From contig JBDZVM010000016.1 in assembly GCA_040255675.1 (NCBI GenBank), positions 1-64,000 of the forward strand: a stretch of DNA of 64,000 bases, written 5' to 3'. Below the pieces are notes generated by a model. That model ran no database searches and was not told the origin of the DNA. It saw only the letters and a program-made list of their open reading frames with translations. Shown here piece after piece: positions 49,961-58,663 of this stretch. How positions within the stretch are numbered: the stretch's first letter is position 1; each line of letters starts with the position of its first letter. Source of the stretch: JBDZVM01 sp040255675. Its GTDB lineage: Bacteria > Actinomycetota > Actinomycetes > Acidothermales > Acidothermaceae. The position numbers were made by a program, and so were the translations under genes.

Positions 49961-51418
49961 TCACGGCTGCTCCTTCAGCGCTTGCGCCATGACGGCCTTG
50001 GCGATCGGCGCGGCCACCTTAGCTCCCGTCGCGTCGTTGACTCCCCCGCCGTTCTCGACCACGACGGCCACCGCGATCTTTGGCTGGGTGGCGGGAGCGA
50101 ACGAGACGAACCACGCGTGCGGGGGCTTGCCGACCGCGTTTTCCGCCGTGCCGGTCTTGCCGGCCACCTTCACGCCCGGGAGTTGCGCCGTGGTGCCGGT
50201 GCCGTGATCGACGACGCTTTCCATCATCTGCGTCAGTTGCGCGGCCACCTGCGCCGAGATGGCTTGCCGGACGACGGTCGGTTTCGTGGTGTCGATGATC
50301 GCGAGATTAGGGCCGACCAGCTGCTTGACGATGTAGGGCTTCATCAAGGTTCCGCCGTTCGCGATGCACGCGCCGATCATCGCCATCTGCAGCGGGGTGG
50401 AGCGGACGTCGAATTGCCCGATCGCCGACTGGATCGTCTCGGCGTCGTCCAAGTTGCTTGGAAAGACGCTGGTGGCCGACTTCATGGGCACATTGAACGG
50501 CGAGTTGAAGCCGAATGCCTCCGCCTGCTTGCGCAGGGCGTCTTGGCCGAGCGTTTCGCCGAGTTTGCCAAACGCGGTGTTGCACGAGATCGTGAGTGCG
50601 TCGATCAGCGTCGTGGTTTTGCCGTCGCCGCAGGTCTCGCCGGCGAAGTTTTTGAGCGACTTCGTCGAGTTCGGATACGGCAACACCGTCGGGGCGGGAA
50701 TCGTCGATTGGGGGTTGTACTGGCCACTGGTCAAAGCCGCGGCCGCCGTGACGAGCTTGAATGTCGACCCGGGCGGATAGGTCTGGTCGAGTGCGCGGTC
50801 GAGCATCGGATTGTTCGGGTCGGTTGTCAGCTTCGCCCACTCGGATTTGATGGCGGCCTCGTCGTGCGACGACAGCAGATTCGGGTCGTACGAGGGTGAC
50901 GTGACGAGCGCCAGAATCGCTCCGGTCGACGGGTCGACGGCGACGACCGCGCCCTTGCGTCCGGCGAGCTGGTCGTAAGCGATCTTTTGCAGCGTCGGGT
51001 CGATCGTCAAGATGACGCTGCCGCCTTGCGGAGTGCGGCCGGTGATGAGGTTCGTGAGCTGTCTGGCGAAAAGCCGGTCGTCGGTGCCTGCGAGAATCGA
51101 GTTCTCTTCCTGCTCGATATTCGTCGCGCCGTAGACGATCGAATAAAAACCGGTGATGGGCGCGTAAGGCAACGCGTCGGCGTACGTGCGCAGGTACTTG
51201 AGGGCGTCGTCGGTCTGCACCGAGGACGCCACGACGGAGCCCGTCGAGGTGACGATGTCGCCGCGCTTGTGGTCGTACTGCGCGTACAGCGTACGCACGT
51301 TTCCCGGCTTGTCGCGGTAATTCTTGGCGTCGGCGAACTGCACGACGTTGGCGTTGACGAGCAGCGCGACGAAAAGCACGAGGCATGCGATCGCGACGCG
51401 CCGGATCGGCTTGTTCAT
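49961..51418 (-). CDS. pbpA: Class B penicillin-binding protein PbpA
   Basis: The 485-residue protein has a single N-terminal membrane helix (VAIACLVLFVALLVNANVV), a small dimerisation region and a transpeptidase domain with YPPGSTFKLV (SxxK serine), ISCNTAF (SxN) and AGKTGTAE (KTG). It cross-links new peptidoglycan at septa. Gene order pknB-pbpA-rodA-pstP is conserved. Confidence 0.96.
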   Translation of the reverse strand: MNKPIRRVAIACLVLFVALLVNANVVQFADAKNYRDKPGNVRTLYAQYDHKRGDIVTSTGSVVASSVQTDDALKYLRTYADALPYAPITGFYSIVYGATNIEQEENSILAGTDDRLFARQLTNLITGRTPQGGSVILTIDPTLQKIAYDQLAGRKGAVVAVDPSTGAILALVTSPSYDPNLLSSHDEAAIKSEWAKLTTDPNNPMLDRALDQTYPPGSTFKLVTAAAALTSGQYNPQSTIPAPTVLPYPNSTKSLKNFAGETCGDGKTTTLIDALTISCNTAFGKLGETLGQDALRKQAEAFGFNSPFNVPMKSATSVFPSNLDDAETIQSAIGQFDVRSTPLQMAMIGACIANGGTLMKPYIVKQLVGPNLAIIDTTKPTVVRQAISAQVAAQLTQMMESVVDHGTGTTAQLPGVKVAGKTGTAENAVGKPPHAWFVSFAPATQPKIAVAVVVENGGGVNDATGAKVAAPIAKAVMAQALKEQP

Positions 51419-51458
51419 AGCGCGATCTCCGAAGCGAAGCAGAGGAGTTCGGGGAGTG

Positions 51459-52877
51459 TCACCTTGAGATCACCTGGGTCATCGCGTCGTCGGCGCGCGG
51501 AGTCGGCGGTGGGGCCGGACGTCGTGCGGAGTCGCTGATGCGCAAGAGAAGAGCGATGAGTGCCCAGTTCGACACAAGTGAGGAGCCGCCGTAGGAGAGG
51601 AACGGCGTCGTGATGCCGGTGAGCGGGATCAGCCGCATGACCCCGCCGACGACGACGAAGACCTGGACGGCGAGGCACACCGAAAGACCGGCGGCGAGGA
51701 GCTTGCCGAACGAGTCGCGCACCGACAAGGACGCGCGTAGGCCTCGAGTCACGATGATGACGTAGACAAGCAGGATCGCCATGAGTCCGGTGAGCCCGAG
51801 TTCTTCACCGATCGCGGCCACGATGAAGTCGCTTTTTGCGAATGGAACGAGGTCGGGTCGGCCGTTGCCGAGCCCGGTGCCGAGCATGCCGCCCGACGAG
51901 AATCCGAACAATCCCTGGATGAGCTGGTATCCCGAGTGCTGTGGGTCGCTGAACGGGTGCAGCCAAATCTCGAACCGTTCGCGCACGTGCGCGAACAAGT
52001 GGTAGGCGACGAACGTGCCGCCGCAAAAAAGTAGCAGGCCGATCAGCAGCCAGGAGAGGCGTTCAGTCGCGATGTAGAGCATCACGATGAAGAAACCGAA
52101 GAACAGCAGTGACATGCCGAGGTCGCGGCCCCGCACGAGCAGGCCGATGCTGACCAGCCAGGCGAGCAGCACCGGCCCGAGGTCGCGCCCTCGCGGCAGG
52201 TCGACGCCGAGGAACCGATGGCTGGCGAGCGCCAAGGCGTCGCGTTTCGCGACCAAGAAGCCGGCGACGAAGATGACCAGCAGGATCTTGCCGAATTCGC
52301 CTGGCTGTATGGAGAAACCGGCGAACTTGATCCAGTTGCGCGCGCCATTCACTTCGCTGAAACGGGCCGGGAGAATCGACGGAATCGCCAAAAGCACAAG
52401 GCCGACGAGCATGGCCGTGTAGGTGTAGCGCTGCAGGCGCCGATGATCGCGCACGACAACCAGTACGGCGATGAACGCGACGATACCGATCGCACTCCAC
52501 GCCAACTGCAGCGTCGCGTCGGAGCGGTCGGCTTTCGGTGCCGCCAGATCGAGGCGGTGGATAAGCACGAGTCCGATGCCGTTGAGAAGAGCGCAACACG
52601 GCAACAACAGCGGGTCGGCGTAGGACGCGAATCGTCGAACCGCGAGATGCGCAACCAAAAGGAGAGCGCCAAGCCCAAGCCCGTACGTCAACGTGTCGGG
52701 TGGGACGTGGTGCTTGCGAGTCAAGCCGACGTCGGCGTAGGCGGCTAGGGCGATCAGCACGGCGAAAACGAGCATGGCGAGCTCGACCCCGCGGCGCGTG
52801 CGCGGCCGGCGTGGTTTCATGGCGCGCACGAGGCCTGTCGCGGTGGTCGTGCTTGCCGAGGGAGTTGCGGCGGTCAT
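51459..52877 (-). CDS. rodA: SEDS-family peptidoglycan glycosyltransferase RodA/FtsW
   Basis: The 472-residue polytopic protein has about ten helices, with GFSIQPGEFGKILLVIFVAGFL, the conserved Asp in GRDLGMSLLFF and the C-terminal IPLTGITTPFLSYGGSSLVSNW. It polymerises lipid II, paired with PbpA. ATG 52877 overlaps the pstP stop (ATGA). Confidence 0.95.
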   Translation of the reverse strand: MTAATPSASTTTATGLVRAMKPRRPRTRRGVELAMLVFAVLIALAAYADVGLTRKHHVPPDTLTYGLGLGALLLVAHLAVRRFASYADPLLLPCCALLNGIGLVLIHRLDLAAPKADRSDATLQLAWSAIGIVAFIAVLVVVRDHRRLQRYTYTAMLVGLVLLAIPSILPARFSEVNGARNWIKFAGFSIQPGEFGKILLVIFVAGFLVAKRDALALASHRFLGVDLPRGRDLGPVLLAWLVSIGLLVRGRDLGMSLLFFGFFIVMLYIATERLSWLLIGLLLFCGGTFVAYHLFAHVRERFEIWLHPFSDPQHSGYQLIQGLFGFSSGGMLGTGLGNGRPDLVPFAKSDFIVAAIGEELGLTGLMAILLVYVIIVTRGLRASLSVRDSFGKLLAAGLSVCLAVQVFVVVGGVMRLIPLTGITTPFLSYGGSSLVSNWALIALLLRISDSARRPAPPPTPRADDAMTQVISR

Positions 52878-54154
52878 GGCGAAACCGCCTGTGGTGACGC
52901 CTCAGGTGTCGATGTGGTTACCCCGGGCGCGGAAGGCGGCGCGGGCGATTGCTCGGGGGACGATTCCGGCGACGAGGCCGCACGCAGACTGTCGACGATG
53001 CGCTGCGCTTGCGCGCGACTGTGCGCGGTGACGGCGTCCTTCACTCTGCTTTGCTCGAACGGCGGCAACGAGTCGACCGGGATGTTCGTATTTTCGATCG
53101 GCGACGAAAAGTCGATGCCGAGCACGCTGCCGTTGATTCCGCGGTAAATAACCACGTTTTGCCCGTCGGTGCCGACGTAGTACTGGTGTTGCGAGTACCA
53201 CCAGGTGCCCCCGAGGAGCGCTCCCGCGACCACGATGAGCAGGACGACGACGAGCAGCGGCCCTCGCCAGCGACGCCGGGGCGTGTCGTCGTCGGTGTGG
53301 TGTCGGGTGGGCGCGCGCCGGTGGCCGCGCAAGGCGGCGGCTCTGCCGGCGGCTGTGTCGGGCTCGTGCAATCGCGCGTCGTGGCCGTCGGCGACCGAGC
53401 CGCCGATGACCGGCTCGATCGACGAGGCATGCGCGGCGTCGACGATGTCGCAGACGATGCAGGTGACGTTGTCAGGGGCGCCGCCTCTGAGGGCCAGATC
53501 GACCAGGGCGTCGACGGCGGCCTGCGGGTCGGCTGCTTTCAGCGTGTCGCGAATGGTGTCTTTGCTGACGAGACCGGACAACCCGTCGCTACAGAGCAAA
53601 TACCGGTCGCCTTCGCGCGCGTCGCGAATAGACAAGTCCGCTTCGTCGTCCGGACGCCCGTTCAAAACCCGCAAAATAATCGAACGCTGCGGATGATTCG
53701 GGATGTCGGCTTCGTCGAGTTGACCGGCGTCGACGTAGCGCTGCACGAGCGTGTGGTCGTCGGTTATTTGGGTGAGTTCGCCGTCGCGCAACAAATAGGC
53801 ACGTGAGTCGCCGATGTGCGCGAGACCCAGTCGATTTCCGCCGCCCCACAGCAGCGCGGTCAATGTGGTGCCCATGCCGTCGAGTTCTTCGTCGGCGTCC
53901 ATCATTTGCCGAAGCTGGTCGTTGGCTTGCCTGATCGCGTGCGCGAGCGCACCGAGAAGGTCGGACGGCGGCTCGTCGTCGTCGAGCGGCGCCAACGTCG
54001 CGATGGTGACCGCACTCGCGACGTCGCCCGCCGCGTGACCGCCCATGCCGTCGGCGACGGCGAGCAACCGGGGGCCCGCGTAGACGGCGTCCTCGTTGTT
54101 GGTGCGGATGAGGCCGACGTCGGAACGCGCCGCGTAGCGCAAGACGAGACTCAC
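52874..54154 (-). CDS. pstP: PP2C-type serine/threonine phosphatase PstP
   Basis: The product is about 426 residues: an N-terminal PP2C domain (LRYAARSDVGLIRTNNEDAV, DGMGGHAAGDVAS, HIGDSRAYLLRDG, CSDGLSGLV) with metal-binding Asp/Gly, then a basic stretch, a membrane helix (GPLLVVVLLIVVAGALLGGTWWY) and a short extracellular tail. It reverses PknB phosphorylation. GTG 54154 overlaps the fhaB stop; upstream frame not conserved. Confidence 0.95.
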   Translation of the reverse strand: MSLVLRYAARSDVGLIRTNNEDAVYAGPRLLAVADGMGGHAAGDVASAVTIATLAPLDDDEPPSDLLGALAHAIRQANDQLRQMMDADEELDGMGTTLTALLWGGGNRLGLAHIGDSRAYLLRDGELTQITDDHTLVQRYVDAGQLDEADIPNHPQRSIILRVLNGRPDDEADLSIRDAREGDRYLLCSDGLSGLVSKDTIRDTLKAADPQAAVDALVDLALRGGAPDNVTCIVCDIVDAAHASSIEPVIGGSVADGHDARLHEPDTAAGRAAALRGHRRAPTRHHTDDDTPRRRWRGPLLVVVLLIVVAGALLGGTWWYSQHQYYVGTDGQNVVIYRGINGSVLGIDFSSPIENTNIPVDSLPPFEQSRVKDAVTAHSRAQAQRIVDSLRAASSPESSPEQSPAPPSAPGVTTSTPEASPQAVSP

Positions 54155-54612
54155 CGGCGCAACTCCAGCACTGTTTTGCCGATGCGGATCGGTATGCGCT
54201 GACCAACGGGCGTCGGTTGCGTGACTTTCGAACGGTCGACGAATGTGCCGTTGGTGGAGCCTAGGTCTTCGACGTACCACTCGCCACCGCGGGAGAAAAG
54301 CCTCGCGTGGCGGGTAGAGGCGTAGTCGTCAGTGAGCACGAGAGTCGAGTCGTTCGCTCGCCCGATCGTGACCGGAGTGTCGCCGAGGTTGATGCTTGTG
54401 CCCGCAAGCGATCCTTGGACGACGACCAGCTTGCGTGGCGCCTTTCTCGAACTCGCGGGCTTTTTCGCCGGCTTCTTCGGCTGCGGTCGCGCCACGCGCG
54501 GTTGCGTGACGCCGAACAGGTCGGATCGTACGATGCCGAATGCCACGATCACGAAAATCCACAGCAGAGCCAAGAATCCCGCTCGCAGCAGGAAGAGGGA
54601 GAGCTCCGACAT
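54151..54612 (-). CDS. fhaB: FHA-domain membrane protein FhaB (FipA)
   Basis: The 153-residue protein has an N-terminal membrane helix (LSLFLLRAGFLALLWIFVIVAFGIV) and a C-terminal FHA domain (GDTPVTIGRANDSTLVLTDDYASTRHARLFSRGGEWYVEDLGSTNGTFVDR) with the phosphothreonine-binding Arg, Ser and Asn. FhaB connects phosphorylated partners to division. ATG 54612 is chosen by comparison with FhaB, whose length begins with this helix; it lies 10 bp after the fhaA stop. Confidence 0.93.
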   Translation of the reverse strand: MSELSLFLLRAGFLALLWIFVIVAFGIVRSDLFGVTQPRVARPQPKKPAKKPASSRKAPRKLVVVQGSLAGTSINLGDTPVTIGRANDSTLVLTDDYASTRHARLFSRGGEWYVEDLGSTNGTFVDRSKVTQPTPVGQRIPIRIGKTVLELRR

Positions 54613-54622
54613 TTGCGCCCGC

Positions 54623-55417
54623 TCAGCCTCGACCGGGCTCATGGAAGACGAGGACCGTTTCGCCGAGGCGCACCTCGTCGCCGTCCGCCAACTCCGCCGT
54701 GCTGACGCGCGCGCCGTTGACGATCGTGCCGTTCGTCGAGCCCAGGTCGTTGACCGTGGCCGTGCCGTCGCTCACCCTGATTTCGGCGTGGCGGCGCGAC
54801 ACCGCGTGATCGGCGAGCCGGACGTCGGCCTCCGCGCCGCGGCCGATCACCGTGATCGGTCCCCTCAACTCGATGTCGTAGCTCGCCGCTTTGCTCTCGC
54901 GGACTGTGACCCGGCCGTAGGCGCGGGCAGCGGCTGCCATCGCCGTGGTGGCGACCGCTTCGCGCGGAACCGTGACGCCCGGTTCGGCCTCGGCCGGCTC
55001 GGCGTGGCGTGGTTCAGGCCGGACGGCGAGCGGGCCGACCTCGGGACCGGCTACGACCTCGCTTCGGATGTGGAAAACGCCGGTGTCGAGGCCGGCGGTG
55101 TGGTGCAGCTCGACCTTTACTGGGCCGACGAACGTGTAACGCTGATCCTCAGCGTGCTCGCGGACCATCGCGGCCAGCTCGTCAGTGAGCGGCTTCTCGT
55201 AGGGCGCCAAGCGGTCGTAGTCGTGGTTGCCAAGATCGACGAAGAAGCGATTAGGCACCAAGGTGCGCTCGCGGCCCACGACCGCCGCCTCGTCGTCGAG
55301 CCTGCGCTGGAGCGCGGCGGCCACCTCGACGGGCTGCACCTCCGATTTGAACGCGCGCGCGAACAGGCCCTCGACCATGCCGCTGAGCCGTCGCTCGAGG
55401 CGTTGCAGCGCGCTCAC
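54623..55417 (-). CDS. fhaA: FHA-domain protein FhaA with N-terminal DUF3662
   Basis: The 264-residue product has an N-terminal DUF3662 domain (~1-115, LERRLSGMVEGLFARAFKSEVQPVEVAAALQRRLDDEA...), a linker, and a C-terminal FHA domain (~175-264, GPITVIGRGAEADVRLADHAVSRRHAEIRVSDGTATVNDLGSTNGTIVNG). In mycobacteria FhaA binds phosphorylated MviN pseudokinase and restrains peptidoglycan synthesis; the linker here is shorter than in mycobacteria. GTG with GGAGG directly upstream. Confidence 0.95.
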   Translation of the reverse strand: MSALQRLERRLSGMVEGLFARAFKSEVQPVEVAAALQRRLDDEAAVVGRERTLVPNRFFVDLGNHDYDRLAPYEKPLTDELAAMVREHAEDQRYTFVGPVKVELHHTAGLDTGVFHIRSEVVAGPEVGPLAVRPEPRHAEPAEAEPGVTVPREAVATTAMAAAARAYGRVTVRESKAASYDIELRGPITVIGRGAEADVRLADHAVSRRHAEIRVSDGTATVNDLGSTNGTIVNGARVSTAELADGDEVRLGETVLVFHEPGRG

Positions 55418-55459
55418 GGAACCTCCTCTCGCCTGCGTCGCCCCGCGAGTCGTGCGGAC

Positions 55460-55503
55460 GCTGCCGGGTTGCTGCCGGGTTGCTGCCGGGTTGCCGCCGG
55501 GTC
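55460..55503. repeat. Four tandem copies of an 11-bp repeat upstream of fhaA
   Basis: GCTGCCGGGTT occurs three times exactly (55460-55470, 55471-55481, 55482-55492) and once with two changes (from 55493). It lies 43-86 bp before the fhaA start in the fhaA/tRNA-Leu gap. It could be a slippage-prone spacer, or an operator array for the whole fha-pkn operon. Confidence 0.8.
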
Positions 55504-55605
55504 AATGCCGGACGGCGTCCGCGCCCTACCCGGTGATGCTACAGAGGGAGGCCGCGGTCGGTAGGAACGCGCGGCCCAGCGTCCTGGTACGCTTGCCGCT
55601 CCACT

Positions 55606-55688
55606 GGGCGAGTGGCGGAATGGCAGACGCGCACGGTTCAGGTCCGTGTGTCCGTGAGGACGTGGGGGTTCAACTCCCCCCTCGCCCA
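55606..55688 (+). tRNA. tRNA-Leu (CAG)
   Basis: The 83-nt class II tRNA has acceptor GGGCGAG/CTCGCCC, anticodon loop TTCAGGT (CAG), a variable arm (TGTCCGTGAGGACG) and T-arm GGGGG-TTCAACT-CCCCC. It occupies the leuT position after fhaA as in M. tuberculosis. Integrase remnants immediately downstream suggest it served as an attachment site. Confidence 0.97.
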
Positions 55689-55790
55689 CTCCTTGCATAC
55701 CGCGACTGACCTGCGGGTTCTGTCGAATCGGGCTCTTAACGTCGCCTCCATGGCATCAACGTGGCATCAGTTGATCTGGGGAGCCGTTTG

Positions 55791-55945
55791 ATGGCAACCC
55801 TCGTGGCGCGTTGGCGCACAGACGGAAGCGTCGCTCACCGGGTGCAGTGGCGGCTGGTTGGCACGGGTCCGTGGCAGTCCGAGACCTTCGACGACAAGCG
55901 AGCCGCGGCGAAGTTCCAGACCCAGGTCGAGGCGCATGGGACGCC
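55791..55945 (+). pseudogene. N-terminal remnant of a tyrosine-recombinase (phage/ICE integrase)
   Basis: MATLVARWRTDGSVAHRVQW...SETFDDKRAAAKFQTQVEAHG is the arm-binding N-terminus typical of actinophage integrases. Beyond about residue 50 the similarity ends and the frame continues for ~45 unrelated residues to a stop at 56081. It begins about 100 bp after tRNA-Leu on the same strand, the usual position for an integrase next to its tRNA attachment site. The catalytic domain is missing, so it is a decayed remnant. Confidence 0.65.
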
Positions 55946-56054
55946 GTCGCCAATTTGCCCTTACCTTCCCGCTGGCATCGAGTCCGAGCACCGTCGAGTC
56001 GCCCGTGCAGGCGCAGTTCTGCATGGGGCAAGTCTGTTTGCAGTCGCACGCCAT
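55945..56054 (-). pseudogene. Cys-rich 5' gene fragment facing the integrase remnant
   Basis: The frame from ATG 56054 begins MACDCKQTCPMQNCACTGDS and continues ...LGLDASGKVRANW before reaching the integrase homology on the opposite strand. Five cysteines in ~16 residues look like a metal-binding or small phage-type protein. It appears to be cut off by a junction near 55945. I do not recognise a family, and it could be a chance frame. Confidence 0.35.
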
Positions 56055-56081
56055 GTCACCGTATGGGCATTTCGAGTTTGA

Positions 56082-56378
56082 GACATGATCATGTTCGGCC
56101 GTTCGGCGCTAAAGCGCAGGCCAGAGCACCGCTTGGTGACAGTGCCCGACCGTTTTGCCCTGGTCCATACGGTATGTGCTGAACCTTAAAGGGCTTGGCC
56201 GCGCGAAGCGTCGGCGTGAACACGCCCTCTGCCGACCGCGGCCCTCAGATGCGAAGGCGCAGCCCGCCGAGTTCGACGGGTGCGGGAAGTTGTTTTGCAG
56301 CCTGAGCGAGTCAGTGCGCCTGTAGGGCCGCTGCAACGGAGAAGTGGCACCGGTGCGTCACGCAACCGCATTTGCTGC
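56082..56378. other. Intergenic region without recognisable features
   Basis: These ~300 bp between the integrase remnant and the DUF262 gene contain only short overlapping frames without family resemblance. I see no clear repeat, terminator or attachment-site copy. Confidence 0.4.
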
Positions 56379-58226
56379 CTAGTCGGCCGTGGATGCCTCG
56401 TCGTTGGTGTCGTCAACCTCTTCGTCGTACTCTGCGGCAATCTGCTGCACGTCGGCGGGAGTCTCCTCGCGTTGCGCCTTCTTGCCCATTGCGGCTTCGA
56501 TCAGGTCTAGGAGGACGGTCTTGCGATGAGCGAAATGCGCCTCAAAATTGTCGGAACGCAGCGCTTTGGTGTCGATGCCGTGAGTTCCGATGATCGCGTC
56601 GATCTTATCGTCGGCAAGCCCCGACTTAGTCTTCACACGGGTCAGATACTTGGTGGGCGCCTCCCCACCGATGGAGCGGTTCGTGTCCGCGGCGAGGGGC
56701 GTTTTGTTGATGATGCTGTTGTAGAGCACAGCCTCAATCCCGTTCGTCTTGCTCCACTTCTCCGGGAAGATGTGATGGATGTCGGTCTTCAGCGTCGTGT
56801 ACTGAACCTTGCTGAACGTGACGTCCTTAATCCAGTCCTTTGCGCCCTTCCCAATGAGCAACGCGTACACGCCCTTGTAAGCGGCAGCGAGACGGGTCTT
56901 TAGTGTGTAGAGGCGTTTCTCCTGGAAGCTCGCTTCGGTCACGGTGATCGGAGCAGCGCCGCCACCCTTGGCCCACTCCGGCACCTGCTCGACGTCACGC
57001 GCGAACCGCGTTTCTGTGGTGCTGCCGTACAGCTCGCCGAGCACGCCGCACCAGTACCACTGGCTGATGCTCTGCTTGACGGCGTGGTGATCTGCCTCGT
57101 CGCCGAGCACGACGCGGATCACCGCGAGCGGCACGAGCTGTGGCGGGTATGGCACGAATTTGGAGTCGAAGATGTGCTGGTCGGCAAGGAACACAGCGAC
57201 CCACTCGAATGCCGCGACGAGCTTGTCACGCCACTCCAAGTAGTCGTTCAGGCTGAGGCGAAGGATGTCCTCGCGGCGTGCGGACACGGCGGGCTTGCGT
57301 TCGGCGGTGCTTTCGCGGTTGCGCTTTCGCGTGGCTAGGAGGGTGACGCCTTGCAGGAAGTCCGTGCTGCGGACCGTCTGCAGCACGGACTCCTTCTTGA
57401 ACCGCTCGTAGATGGCCTGCCAGTCGTCGTTGAGTCGAAAGTCCTCGCCGTGCTGGGCAAAGTAGTCGGCGTCGCCGGCAAAGGTCGCCGTCAGCAGCTC
57501 GAAGACGTTGAGCGGAACGCCACCCGTGTTGACTTTCTCGAAGACCGTGGCAACTGCTGACTTGCTGATGTCTTTCTTCAACTGAATCGCCGGGATTTGG
57601 TAGTTAGCCGAGGGTTTCAGGATGCGGTTCGTGAACTGCTCCGCGAGTTCCTTGTCGGCGAGCCCGTTGACCCATGCCGCGCCATCCCACCCCGAGTACA
57701 GAAGCCGAAGTGGAAACCATTCCTTTTGCTGCTCGAGTTCGGGCGTGCTGACGTCGAACACCACGTCGCGGTCGAAATTAGCTTTGATCTTTCCGTCATG
57801 GGGGATCGACTTCACAGCCTCGTCGATCGCGTCATCGCCTTCGATCGCGGCGCGCATGTCGACGTAGTACCGGCGTTTAATCAGCTTGCCCTTTGCGTCC
57901 TTCGTCGCGACGACTCCGGTGCCGGTCAGCGCCTGAGTGAGTGAGGTGAGGCGCTGTTGGCCGTCGAGAAGTAGTAGCTGCGGCTCCTTGCCCGACGTCG
58001 CCGCAGTACCCGTGATTGCCTTTGGCTTGAAGCGCACCTGGTCGTTACCGGTCTCCAGCAGCATGACTGCGCCCATGGGGTGCCCGCGCAGCACGGTGAC
58101 GAGCAGCGAGCGGATGCGCTCGTCCTCCCACTTGTACTCGCGTTGAAAGTCAGGGAGCTGAAGATAGCCTGAGGTGGTCCACTCAAGGTACTCGGAGAGC
58201 GGGGGCTGCGGTGTCTCGAATCCCAC
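56379..58226 (-). CDS. DUF262-DUF1524 protein (GmrSD/SspE-like putative anti-phage nuclease)
   Basis: The product is 615 residues. The N-terminal DUF262 domain has LQLPDFQREYKWEDERIRSLL and the ParB-like NTPase motif LLLDGQQRLTSLTQAL. The C-terminal DUF1524 His-Me-finger domain has TDIHHIFPEKW and DTNRSIGGEAPTKYL. This two-domain order occurs in type IV restriction enzymes (GmrSD, BrxU) and in SspE, all of which act against phage DNA. The tail is acidic. No methylase or Ssp partner is adjacent, so it may act alone. It lies in the accessory segment after tRNA-Leu. Start GTG with GAGGAGG 10 nt upstream. Confidence 0.88.
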   Translation of the reverse strand: MGFETPQPPLSEYLEWTTSGYLQLPDFQREYKWEDERIRSLLVTVLRGHPMGAVMLLETGNDQVRFKPKAITGTAATSGKEPQLLLLDGQQRLTSLTQALTGTGVVATKDAKGKLIKRRYYVDMRAAIEGDDAIDEAVKSIPHDGKIKANFDRDVVFDVSTPELEQQKEWFPLRLLYSGWDGAAWVNGLADKELAEQFTNRILKPSANYQIPAIQLKKDISKSAVATVFEKVNTGGVPLNVFELLTATFAGDADYFAQHGEDFRLNDDWQAIYERFKKESVLQTVRSTDFLQGVTLLATRKRNRESTAERKPAVSARREDILRLSLNDYLEWRDKLVAAFEWVAVFLADQHIFDSKFVPYPPQLVPLAVIRVVLGDEADHHAVKQSISQWYWCGVLGELYGSTTETRFARDVEQVPEWAKGGGAAPITVTEASFQEKRLYTLKTRLAAAYKGVYALLIGKGAKDWIKDVTFSKVQYTTLKTDIHHIFPEKWSKTNGIEAVLYNSIINKTPLAADTNRSIGGEAPTKYLTRVKTKSGLADDKIDAIIGTHGIDTKALRSDNFEAHFAHRKTVLLDLIEAAMGKKAQREETPADVQQIAAEYDEEVDDTNDEASTAD

Positions 58227-58352
58227 GGGCGGGTCGCCTCCTCAAGATCTGGGCACATGTACGCGTCGAGTATCCCGCGACGCCCCTACAGAATCGCGGA
58301 GAACATACGACCCGGAAGAGGCTCGACGTCCTACCGGAACCGGCTGCGCGAG

Positions 58353-58540
58353 CTAGCTGTTCAATGCAGCGAAGTTGTTGACGCGGGTGCAGCGTGAGGC
58401 CCGTGGTCGTCCTCCCAGCGCGGTGTGGGGTCGAGCGTAGTTGTAATGGTCGAGCCAGTGCGGAGGGCGGCGGCGCGTTGGGCGTTGACGACCAGCTGCG
58501 GGAGTAGGCCCATTCGCGGCCCAAGGTGCGCTGGTAGCGC
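58353..58540 (-). pseudogene. C-terminal remnant of an IS481/IS3-type transposase
   Basis: Read across three frames, the - strand gives RYQRTLGREWAYS, then VVNAQRAAALR, then HWLDHYNYARPHTALGGRPRASRCTRVNNFAALNS with a stop at 58353. This is the C-terminal end of the DDE integrase domain in IS481-like elements (EWAY..., HYNY.RPHTALGG, RVNN). Two frameshifts and the missing N-terminus show it is dead. No inverted terminal repeats are visible. Confidence 0.75.
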
Positions 58541-58663
58541 ATCTGGCGCCGCGAAAGTGTGGGTGGAGCCGCACGAACGCAACGGATGTCGCGTGGACGG
58601 TTACTGGCGCACACGGTAGCAATGTCACATGTCTGGGCCACGAACATGGGTTTCCGCCCGAGC

